Position numbers and translations under genes: made by a program. This document shows positions 45,300 to 52,730 of a DNA stretch of 64,000 bases, one piece after another; within the stretch, counting starts at the first letter, position 1, and each line of letters begins with the position of its first letter. The stretch spans positions 334,858-398,857 of the forward strand of contig NZ_CSTD01000005.1 in NCBI RefSeq assembly GCF_001053185.1, read 5' to 3'. The stretch is from Mycobacterium bohemicum DSM 44277 (GTDB taxonomy: Bacteria; Actinomycetota; Actinomycetes; Mycobacteriales; Mycobacteriaceae). The notes beneath the pieces are model-generated. The model worked only from the letters and a program-made list of their open reading frames with translations, did no database searches and was not told the DNA's origin.

Positions 45300-48031
45300 C
45301 GGGCGGTCCGGTTCGGCCGGGGACGGGCCGCCGGGCCCGTCGAGGTCGGGCTGCGCCGCTCGTACTGGGGCTGGTCGTCGGCGCCCTCCGGCGACGGGCA
45401 GCCGGTCTGCAGCGCGTCGATGGCGACCGACAGCCGGCCCCGCCACAGCGTCACCGGGTGCACGGGCCGGCCCGCCCCGGTGATCGCCCGGGCGACCCCG
45501 CCGGCGCCGGTGCGCGCACCCGCGCCGCCCCGCCTGCGGTGCCCTGAATGCCCGACGACGGGGCCGGTGGGCGCGCGCCGGCGCACCGGGACGCCCGCCG
45601 TCTCGTCGCTGATGTTGACCTGGTGGGGGATCTGCTCGGGGCCGCGCCCGCGCACCGCGCTCGGGTCGTACGCGGCGCCGGCCTGCGTCGACTTGCCGTT
45701 GCGGCCGCAGCCGGAGAACGCCAGCGGGTCGGCGACGCAGATGGCGTCGGGCGCCAGGTTCTTCAGCTTGGCCGCCGACTTCAGCACCATCCGCAGGTCG
45801 GCGGTGGGCGCGGCGAGCGCCGAGATGTCGTCGGGGATGACCACGACGTCGCCGAGGTCCACCTCGGGCAGCGGCCGGTCGAAGTCCACCGACGGCAGCA
45901 CCCGCAAGAGCCACGGCGGCATCCACCAGTTCCACTGGGCGAACATCGCCATCAGCGCCGGGACCAGCACCAGCCGCACCACGGTCGCGTCCACCGCGAT
46001 CGCGACGGCGCACGCCACCCCGATCTCGGCGACCAGCGGCATGCCCGCGAACGCGAACCCGATGAACACCGCGATCATGATCAGCGCGGCGCTGGTGATG
46101 GTGCGGGCGCTGGTGCTCACGCCGTAGGCGACCGCGTCGCGGGTGTTGCCGGAGTGCAGGAAGCGTTCCCGGATGCGGGTCAGCAGGAAGATCTCGTAGT
46201 CCATCGACAGCCCGAACGTCATGGCCAGGACCAGCGGGGGCACCGTGCTGTCGATCGAGCTGATGTGGGCGAAGCCCAGGTCGGTCAGCCAGCCCCACTG
46301 GAACACCATCACCAGGCTGCCGTACGCGGCCGCGACCGACAGCAGGGTCATCAGCACGCCTTTGAGGGCCAGGAAGACCGAGTGGATCGAGATCAGCAGC
46401 ATGACGAACGCGATCAGCGCCACGAACAGCAGCACCAGCGGCTCGGTCTGCGAAACCCGGTCGTCGAAGTCCTTGATCAGGGCGGTGGGACCGCCGACGT
46501 CCACCCGCGCCGTCCCCGGGTCCGGGATCCTGGGCAGCTGCGCGCGCAGCCAGCCGACCGTGTTGCGGGCGCCCATGTCCTCGGGATCCACCGACAGCAC
46601 CGCCGACAGCAGCGCGCTGCCGTTGTCCTCGGCGAACTGCGGGGGGCTCACCGACACGATGTCGGGTGCCTGGGTCATGCGCTGACGGATCGCCGCGACG
46701 GTCTGCGCGTGCTCGGGCGAGGCGGCCCCGCCGTCGGGGAACGTGATCAGCACCCGGACCGGGCCCAGCGCGCCGGGCCCGAGCGCCTGGGCCGCCGCGG
46801 CCACCCCGGCGCGGATCTCGTGCGAGGAGTCGAACTGGCGCAGCAGGCTGTTGCCGAGCACCATCGACGTCGCCGGCAGCGCCATGACCAGCAGGACCAG
46901 CGTCGCGCCCAGCGCCGACACCCAGGGCCGGCGCATCACCCACCCGATCCAGCGGTTCCAGAACCGCGACTGGGTGGCCTCCGGCCGGCGCGACCAGTGC
47001 AGCAGGGCCGACCGCTTGGCGGCCGACCGGCCGAACGTCGCCAACACCGCGGGGGTCAGGGTCGCCGCCGTCAGCATCGCCACGGCGACGGCCAGGATCG
47101 CGCCGGTGGCCATCGACTTCAGGGCGGGCGTGTTGATCAGGTAGATCCCGGTGAGCGAGGCGACGACCGTCATCCCCGACAGCACGACCGCCAGGCCGGA
47201 CGTGGCCATCGCGGCGTCGATCGCCTCCCGGGGCTCGCGCCCGGTGCGCAGTTCCTCGCGGAAACGCATCAGGATGAACAGCGAGTAGTCGACGGCGAGC
47301 GCGATGCCGAACATCGACACCGTCGAGGTGACGAACACCGACATGGTGGTGATCTCGGACAGCAGGTAGACCAGGCCCATCGTCACCACGACGGTGCAGA
47401 CGCCCAGGGCGAGCGGGATGGCCGCGGCCGCCAGCGACCCGAAGACGGCCAGCAGGACGATCAGGATGATCGGCAGGTTCCAGCGTTCGGCGGCGGCGAT
47501 GTCGTGCTTGGTGTTCTGCGCGGCGGCGGCGCTCAGCGCGCCCTGCCCGATGACATACAGCCGCACCCGGCCGTTGGCGGTCTGGCCCGGCTGGTCGCCG
47601 GAGATGCCGACCTTCTGCCGCAGCTGCTTGGCGAGGTCGCTGGTGCCGGCGTTGCGGGCGTCGAGGCGCAGCGAGATCACGTAGGGGCGGTCCGGCTGCG
47701 GCGGCCGCTGCGCGGGGTTGGGCGCCTCCGTGGTGCCGGGGAACTCCCCGGCGATCTGCCGCAGCTGCGCGACGGCGTCGTTCATGTCCTGGTAGCTGGC
47801 GTCCGGGCGGGGGGCGGCCACCAGCGCCAGCGACGAGGCCCCCTGGTCGTGGTAGAGGTCCTCGAGCTGGTCGTGCACCAGCAGCGACTGCGAGCCGGCG
47901 ACCTCGAAGCCACCCCCGGTGAGGTTCCCGGACTGCGTCATGGCCAGGTAGACCGCGGGCACCAGCGCCAGCAACCAGCCTGCGAAGACCAACCAGCGGT
48001 ACCGACGCAAGCTGCGGCTCAGGCGCATCAT
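44945..48031 (-). CDS. mmpL11: RND transporter MmpL11 with aberrant C-terminus
   Basis: An RND-superfamily exporter with two transport halves, each with a large periplasmic loop. The proton-relay motifs AVDYSLFILMRF and SMDYEIFLLTRI are both present and about 12 helices are visible, so the transport core is complete up to about residue 750. The cytoplasmic tail follows (YDPSAVRGRGPEQIPHQVN, GRPVHPVTLWRGRLSVAIDALQ). After YERRSPT (near 45345) the frame reads through the Rv0201c-like gene out of frame for about 130 Arg/Ser/Pro-rich residues, so the natural end is lost. In Mtb, MmpL11 (Rv0202c) exports long-chain wax esters/mycolate diacylglycerols and takes part in heme uptake. ATG 48031 is used; a TTG precedes it. 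Confidence 0.85.
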   Translation of the reverse strand: MMRLSRSLRRYRWLVFAGWLLALVPAVYLAMTQSGNLTGGGFEVAGSQSLLVHDQLEDLYHDQGASSLALVAAPRPDASYQDMNDAVAQLRQIAGEFPGTTEAPNPAQRPPQPDRPYVISLRLDARNAGTSDLAKQLRQKVGISGDQPGQTANGRVRLYVIGQGALSAAAAQNTKHDIAAAERWNLPIILIVLLAVFGSLAAAAIPLALGVCTVVVTMGLVYLLSEITTMSVFVTSTVSMFGIALAVDYSLFILMRFREELRTGREPREAIDAAMATSGLAVVLSGMTVVASLTGIYLINTPALKSMATGAILAVAVAMLTAATLTPAVLATFGRSAAKRSALLHWSRRPEATQSRFWNRWIGWVMRRPWVSALGATLVLLVMALPATSMVLGNSLLRQFDSSHEIRAGVAAAAQALGPGALGPVRVLITFPDGGAASPEHAQTVAAIRQRMTQAPDIVSVSPPQFAEDNGSALLSAVLSVDPEDMGARNTVGWLRAQLPRIPDPGTARVDVGGPTALIKDFDDRVSQTEPLVLLFVALIAFVMLLISIHSVFLALKGVLMTLLSVAAAYGSLVMVFQWGWLTDLGFAHISSIDSTVPPLVLAMTFGLSMDYEIFLLTRIRERFLHSGNTRDAVAYGVSTSARTITSAALIMIAVFIGFAFAGMPLVAEIGVACAVAIAVDATVVRLVLVPALMAMFAQWNWWMPPWLLRVLPSVDFDRPLPEVDLGDVVVIPDDISALAAPTADLRMVLKSAAKLKNLAPDAICVADPLAFSGCGRNGKSTQAGAAYDPSAVRGRGPEQIPHQVNISDETAGVPVRRRAPTGPVVGHSGHRRRGGAGARTGAGGVARAITGAGRPVHPVTLWRGRLSVAIDALQTGCPSPEGADDQPQYERRSPTSTGPAARPRPNRTARWSSGRRRRSVRRCRAVTSRPGSASPPHSSATPTAGPPARWKRSSRAAGRTASPKRSGRCSTAPAPTWRPTSGPRWPATSRCSSTARAWAIRSSPPASAWPPRSSPPTSTAAPARRRR

Positions 48032-48281
48032 CAACTGCTGGATCGTGGACTCCCCGGTGTGTCACGCAACGTGCAGGCGAGGATACCGCAGCGGGCTGTG
48101 GAGTATGGCGGCATATTCGCCAGCTGAGCTGCAGCAACACCGATGTGGCCAAGATGGTGCGAAGTCGTTGCGAACCGGTGACTAACGGGAGATCGGTCAC
48201 ACGGGCTGGCCCGGGTCACGGCGGGGATGGCAGGATGTCGGATGGCCCACGGGCCCCGTGACCAGTGGGGGGACTTCTTTC

Positions 48282-48812
48282 GTGAAGACGAGTTTCATGA
48301 CGACAGGCAGCGCCACCAGACGCCGCAGGCTGCTCGCCGGCGTGGTCGCGGCCGCGCTCCCGGGCGCGGTGTTCGCGGTTTCCTCCGGGCCGGCGGCCAC
48401 CGGCGCGTCCGACCCGTGCGCGGCCAGCGAGGTCGCGCGGACGATCGGCTCGGTCTCCAAGTCGATGGGCGACTACCTGGACTCCCACCCCGAGACCAAC
48501 CAGACGATGACGTCCATGCTGCAGCAGCAAGCGGGCCCGCAGTCCTTGACGGGGCTGAAATCCTATTTCGAGGCCAACCCCAAGGTGGCCGGCGACATGA
48601 CGTCGATCGCGCAGCCGCTGACCAATCTGTCCACGCAGTGCAAGCTGCCGATCAGCATCCCGCAGGCGATGGGCATGATGCAGCAGGCGCAGGCCGGCGG
48701 CGGCCTGCCTGCGTTGCCCGGCGCTCCCCACAGCCGCTGCTGGCGCAGCAGGAACGTGGCCGACAGCACCGGGCCGCCGGGCAGCGTGGTGCTCAGCGAA
48801 TTGGCGGCGTAG
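48282..48812 (+). CDS. Secreted heme-binding protein (Rv0203-like) with replaced C-terminus
   Basis: From GTG 48282 (VKTSFMTTGS) a signal peptide is encoded, then the small helical heme-binding protein of the Rv0203 type, with CAASEVARTIGSVSKSMGDYLDSHPE and CKLPISIP containing the two Cys. The heme ligands equivalent to Tyr59 and His63 of Mtb are present (DYLDSH), but the position of His89 is Tyr (GLKSYFEANP). After about residue 145 (GGGLPALPGAP, near 48720) the frame enters antisense sequence of the Rv0204c-like gene, so the last 30 residues are not native. The heme-binding domain is intact and may still work. It is divergent from mmpL11, its partner in heme uptake. Confidence 0.8.
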   Translation: MKTSFMTTGSATRRRRLLAGVVAAALPGAVFAVSSGPAATGASDPCAASEVARTIGSVSKSMGDYLDSHPETNQTMTSMLQQQAGPQSLTGLKSYFEANPKVAGDMTSIAQPLTNLSTQCKLPISIPQAMGMMQQAQAGGGLPALPGAPHSRCWRSRNVADSTGPPGSVVLSELAA

Positions 48813-49114
48813 AACGCCGCCTCCGACCGCAGCTGCTTGACGTGCACCCCGGCCGATCGCAGCAGGGTGCGCTGGATCTGGGCGAAGCTGTGCATCGATG
48901 CGGCGGCCGCGACCACCGCCGCCAGCAACCACCACCACTTGGCCTCGTACAGGGTCGTCCAGGCCTTGGCGAGCTGGTCGAAGCCCAGCGAGACCTCGAC
49001 GGCGAGGACGATCGCGACGATCCCGAGGATCACCCAGCGCAGCCACCAGTACTTGCCGCGCGAAGCCTCTTCGCGTGGCAAGTCCGGGTTGCGGACGGGT
49101 GCGTCGTGCGGCAC
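48563..49114 (-). pseudogene. YbhN/LPG-synthase-TM-like protein (Rv0204c), 3' end deleted
   Basis: On the - strand from about 49114 a membrane protein of the UPF0104/YbhN family begins (KYWWLRWVILGIVAIVLAVEV, then WWWLLAAVVAAAASMHSFAQIQRTL and the family motif ANSLSTTLPGGPVLSATF). After RQQRLWGA, near 48735, the sequence switches to the antisense of the heme-binding gene and continues to a stop at 48563. Mtb Rv0204c has about 410 residues with seven or more helices; only the first 125-130 residues remain. The start is uncertain (GTG 49114, weak ribosome site). Two convergent genes have therefore lost their 3' ends at one junction. Confidence 0.78.
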
Positions 49115-49235
49115 GTGCTTTAGGGTAACTGTGCAGGTGGCGGGGTGATCGCCACGCGGTTCCGACTGTGTCGGGGTCGTAACCGGATCGTGCCAGCCGC
49201 CGGGCGCCGCGACAAGGCGCGGATAGGCTTGGCAA

Positions 49236-49295
49236 ATGACGGCAAACCTCGACGACGCCTCCGTCGACCCCCTCGTCCGCAAGGCCACCGCCTGT
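49236..49295 (+). pseudogene. 5' remnant of an AI-2E-family transporter gene (Rv0205-like)
   Basis: The first 19 codons from ATG 49236 (MTANLDDASVDPLVRKATA) agree with my recollection of the N-terminus of Mtb Rv0205, a PF01594 (AI-2E exporter-like) membrane protein of 367 residues. The following hydrophobic sequence is entirely missing; the frame goes on for 58 unrelated codons over the end of mmpL3. A deletion of about 1 kb between 49292 and the mmpL3 stop would explain this. The identification rests on a short N-terminus and is tentative. Confidence 0.55.
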
Positions 49296-49344
49296 CGGCG
49301 TGTCGTGTGCGTGGTTTATGTGTCGCGAGGCGAGAAGCTGACGG

Positions 49345-50991
49345 TTACAGCCGTCCCTCGCGGCGCAGCAGGTCCTGGGCGGACACCCCGCCGCCGGCGC
49401 GGCGCCGCTGACGCGATGGGTCGCCATTGTTGGGCGCGTTGGGCTGGGTCGTCCCGTTCGGCCCGTTGACGCAGGGATTGCCGGCGATCGTCGGGCAGGG
49501 TCGCTCCTGCCAGGACTTGTCGGTGAACCCGCTGATGGGGGCCAGCCTGTTGCGGATGTCGGCCACCTGTTGATCGGTGACTTTGCTTCCGTTGTTGCTC
49601 TTGATCACGACCGTCAGTTGCTCGGTCCGGTACCCGGGGAAGAGCTTGTCGAAGTGCTCCTGCGCCAGCCGGACGGAGTTGTTGGGCGGCAGATACTTCT
49701 CGCTCATGCCGCCGAAGGACAGGTTGCCCAGTGGAATGACGAGCAGGATCATGCCGACGGCGATCGGGATGGCGAACGCCAGCGGGCGCTTCATCACGAA
49801 GTTCACCAGCTTGCCCCAGAAGCCGGCCTCGACCTCTTCGCGGGTCTTGGTCTTCTGCAGCCGCTCCGCGAGCCACTCGAGGTAGACGCGCGACACCTTC
49901 CAGTTCCGCAGGAAGGGAACGCGCAATGCCGTCCGCACGCCCAGCGCGTCGACGTGGCGCCCGAGGATGCCCAGGCAGGCCGGCAGCAAGGTGATCGACA
50001 ACAGGGCCGCCAGACCGACCGCCGCGAAGATCGCGTAGACCAGCGAATGCACGAAACCCTGCGGCAGCACCAGCAGGCTGGCGCTCGACGCGATGATCAG
50101 CACAGCCGAAAAGGTCACGGTGCGGCCGGCCGTCATCACGGTGCGTCGCACGGCGGCTTCGGTGTCGTAGCCCTCCGCTATCTCTTCACGGAACCGGCTC
50201 ACCACGAAGAGTCCGTAGTCGATGGCGATACCAAGGCCGATCAGGGAGACCACCGGCTGCGCGAAGAAGTGCACCGGCCCGAAAATGGCCGCGAACCGCA
50301 GGAGTCCCAGCGCGCCCGCGATGCTCAGCCCACCGACGATGGCCGGCAGTCCGGCGGCGACCGCGCCCCCGAACACCAGGAAGAGCACCACCGTCACCAG
50401 CGGCAGCGCGAGCACCTCCATGCGGCGCTGGTCCGTGGCAATGGTGCCGGTCAACGCGTTGGCGATCGGCTCCAGGCCGGCGAGTTCGACCGTGCCGCCG
50501 TCGAGCTTCTGCAGGTCGGGCGCGATGGCCTTGTAGTTGTTGAGGATGGTGTCGTCGTCGTTGCCCTTCAGCGGGATGCTCACGAACGTGTGCTTCTTGT
50601 CCTCGGTCGCCATCCCCTTGATCAGCGGGGGAGCGTCCGCGGGGTTCGACAACGCCAGCCAGCCGGCCCAGCCGACGACCTGGTCGGGATGGTCGTCCTT
50701 GAACTTGTTCAGCTCGTCGACGACCTTGTCCCGCCACGCCGGGTCGTCGACCGTTTTCCCGGCGGGCGCGGTGAAGGTCGCCACGATGTGGCTGGTTCGA
50801 TCGCGGCCGTAGACCTGGTCACCCAGCACCGACGCCTTCACCGACTGGCTGCCCTCGTCGTAGTAACCGCTCTGCGTGACGTGTTTGCCCAGGCTCATCC
50901 CGAACACGCCGCCGCCGAGGCACAGAGCCACCATGACCCCGATGACGATGTACCGGTACCGGTACACAGTTCGACCCCACCAGGCGAACAC
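49345..50991 (-). CDS. mmpL3: MmpL3, internally deleted: first transport half plus C-terminal end
   Basis: The frame of 548 codons starts exactly like MmpL3 (MFAWWGRTVYRYRYIVIG), the trehalose-monomycolate flippase of the inner membrane. It contains the first periplasmic domain, helices 1-6 with the proton-relay pair in GIAIDYGLFVVSRF, and the start of the second half (helix 7 and DKLFPGYRTEQL). Near residue 515 (nt about 49430) it jumps to the conserved C-terminal end RQRRRAGGGVSAQDLLRREGRL. About 400 residues are absent, including helices 8-12 and the second relay motif (STDYEVFLVSR in Mtb). The deletion is in frame. MmpL3 is essential in the mycobacteria studied, so an assembly error or a second copy elsewhere must be considered. 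Confidence 0.92.
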   Translation of the reverse strand: MFAWWGRTVYRYRYIVIGVMVALCLGGGVFGMSLGKHVTQSGYYDEGSQSVKASVLGDQVYGRDRTSHIVATFTAPAGKTVDDPAWRDKVVDELNKFKDDHPDQVVGWAGWLALSNPADAPPLIKGMATEDKKHTFVSIPLKGNDDDTILNNYKAIAPDLQKLDGGTVELAGLEPIANALTGTIATDQRRMEVLALPLVTVVLFLVFGGAVAAGLPAIVGGLSIAGALGLLRFAAIFGPVHFFAQPVVSLIGLGIAIDYGLFVVSRFREEIAEGYDTEAAVRRTVMTAGRTVTFSAVLIIASSASLLVLPQGFVHSLVYAIFAAVGLAALLSITLLPACLGILGRHVDALGVRTALRVPFLRNWKVSRVYLEWLAERLQKTKTREEVEAGFWGKLVNFVMKRPLAFAIPIAVGMILLVIPLGNLSFGGMSEKYLPPNNSVRLAQEHFDKLFPGYRTEQLTVVIKSNNGSKVTDQQVADIRNRLAPISGFTDKSWQERPCPTIAGNPCVNGPNGTTQPNAPNNGDPSRQRRRAGGGVSAQDLLRREGRL

Positions 50992-51040
50992 GTGAGCTCC
51001 TTACTGGATCACTAGCGACCCGCGCACTGGTTTCCCAGTC

Positions 51041-51766
51041 TCACACACGCGCGGACAACAGGGCGGACAGCGGACGGAAGGGCTGCAGCCACGCCCCCTG
51101 CTCGGGTAGCGAATCCAGGCCGATTCGCGGGAGCGGCTCCCGGAAGACACCCGCGATGTCCTCCAGGTCGACAAAGTCCAAGGTATCCGACGCTAGCGCC
51201 CAACTCGCGTGTTCGCGAAATCCGATCACCTGGACAGGGATGCCGCCGCCGACCCCGTCCCGGGCGATCTCCTCCAGGGGCTGCCGGAACGCCTGGCCGT
51301 CGGCCGAGGCCACCACCAGCGCCGCCAGCCCCTCGTTTCGCCGGCGTTCGATGTGGTCGAGCATGTCGCGGTCGACGTCGCTGTCCTCGTCGATCTTCGG
51401 CTTGGCGAAGACGGCGAACCCGACGTTGCGCAGCGCGTCCACCCAGGGCCGGACCACGTCGGCGCTGCCCGGCGCGATGTTGGTGAACACCGTCGCCTCG
51501 GGTTCGATCACCATCCCGGGGCGGGCCGCGCTGACCTCCGCGGTGCGGGCCAGCAGCCAGCGGCCCAGCGCGTCGAACCGGGGTCTTTCCAGCGCGGTCG
51601 GGCGCCGCCCGAGGATCGAGCCGAGCCCCATGTCGAGGTTGGGGGCGTCCCACACCAGCAGGACGCGGCCGCCGGGGGAGAAGCCCGCCATGGTTTCACT
51701 GGACAGCACCGCGGGCGGCGCCACCGGTTCTGCTGCCGGGGTGTCTTCTATGAGGCTCATGGTCAT
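51041..51766 (-). CDS. NYN-domain (PIN-like) protein, Rv0207c homologue
   Basis: A 241-residue soluble protein. The NYN/LabA-type nuclease fold is suggested by acidic residues at the usual places: VLLVWDAPNLDMGLG near residue 38, DEDSDVDRDMLDHI near residue 125 and VVASADGQAFRQPLEE near residue 150. NYN proteins are predicted metal-dependent RNases; activity is not shown for this one. It lies just upstream of the mmpL3 gene on the same strand (49-bp gap) as in Mtb, and 34 bp downstream of trmB. Confidence 0.85.
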   Translation of the reverse strand: MTMSLIEDTPAAEPVAPPAVLSSETMAGFSPGGRVLLVWDAPNLDMGLGSILGRRPTALERPRFDALGRWLLARTAEVSAARPGMVIEPEATVFTNIAPGSADVVRPWVDALRNVGFAVFAKPKIDEDSDVDRDMLDHIERRRNEGLAALVVASADGQAFRQPLEEIARDGVGGGIPVQVIGFREHASWALASDTLDFVDLEDIAGVFREPLPRIGLDSLPEQGAWLQPFRPLSALLSARV

Positions 51767-51800
51767 CGTCTATTCGGTCTACTCGGTCTACTCGTCGTCG

Positions 51801-52598
51801 TTACTGGCCTTGGCGCAGCCAGATGAATTCGGTTACCGCGCTGCCGGCCCGTTCGGCCTTGGACTCGTACTTGGTGGTGGGCCGTTGGGTCGAGATCGGC
51901 AGCGCGCCGGCCGCCCCGGCGCGGTGCAGCCGGGGTTCGCCGTCGCCGACCTCGGCGATGTGCTCGGCGTAGCCGGCATGGTCGGTCGCCACGTGCAGGA
52001 CACCACCGGGGAGTAGCCGGTCGGCGATCAGCCCAACCGTGCCGGGCTGCAGGAAACGCCGTTTGTGGTGGCGCGCCTTGGGCCAGGGATCGGGAAAGAA
52101 GACCCGGACCCCGGTCAGGGACCCCGGCGCGATCAGCTCCTGCAGCACGACGATCGCGTTGGCGCGGATCAACCGGATGTTGTCGACCCCGTCGCGCTCC
52201 ATCGCGCACAGCAGCTGCGCCAGCCCGCGCCGGTAGATCTCCACCGCAACCACGTCGACGCCGGGCTCATCTTTGGCCATTGTGAGCGTGGAAGTTCCAC
52301 TGCCGCAACCGATTTCGAGCACAAGCGGCGCCTCGCGGCCGAACCACGCCCGGGTGTCCAGCGGCGCGGCGGCCGGATCGGCGTCGGTCCCCACCGACAG
52401 GCCCAGCCGGGGCCAGAGCCGGTCCCAGGTCTGGCGCTGGGCCGTCGACAGCGCCGAACGCCGCGAGCGGAAGCTGGAAGCAGGCAGGTAGCGCCGTGGG
52501 TGATCCGGATCGGCCACCGCGTCGGCGTCGCCTTCGACCGGCGTGTCGGGATCGATCCCCACCCCGGTCCTCGCCTGCATTTGTCCATGGTGGCCCAT
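51801..52598 (-). CDS. trmB: tRNA (guanine-N7)-methyltransferase TrmB
   Basis: A 265-residue class I methyltransferase that forms m7G46 in the variable loop of tRNA. The SAM-binding motif LVLEIGCGSGTSTLTMA is near residue 95, and the TrmB hallmark FFPDPWPKARHHKRR near residue 170. ATG 52598 (MGHHGQMQA) gives the same N-terminal pattern as Mtb Rv0208c; the longer open frame upstream covers the divergent gene and is not coding. The N-terminal 60 residues are a mycobacterial extension. Confidence 0.93.
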   Translation of the reverse strand: MGHHGQMQARTGVGIDPDTPVEGDADAVADPDHPRRYLPASSFRSRRSALSTAQRQTWDRLWPRLGLSVGTDADPAAAPLDTRAWFGREAPLVLEIGCGSGTSTLTMAKDEPGVDVVAVEIYRRGLAQLLCAMERDGVDNIRLIRANAIVVLQELIAPGSLTGVRVFFPDPWPKARHHKRRFLQPGTVGLIADRLLPGGVLHVATDHAGYAEHIAEVGDGEPRLHRAGAAGALPISTQRPTTKYESKAERAGSAVTEFIWLRQGQ

Positions 52599-52730
52599 GA
52601 ACCGCCGGTGTAGCCGCCCCAGGTCCAGATTGATACCCAACAGTTGCCTTTGCCTGGTAACAGATGTGACGGTGGCTCGCGCGGCGGCGGCGCAGCTGCC
52701 ACGATCGGGGGATCGGAGGGAGCGGGCGGG

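Noticed and set aside
48035..48281. IdeR iron box between mmpL11 and the heme-binding gene
   Set aside because: No 19-bp TTAGG/CCTAA-type palindrome is present; only a five-base GTGAC/GTCAC repeat, too short to claim.
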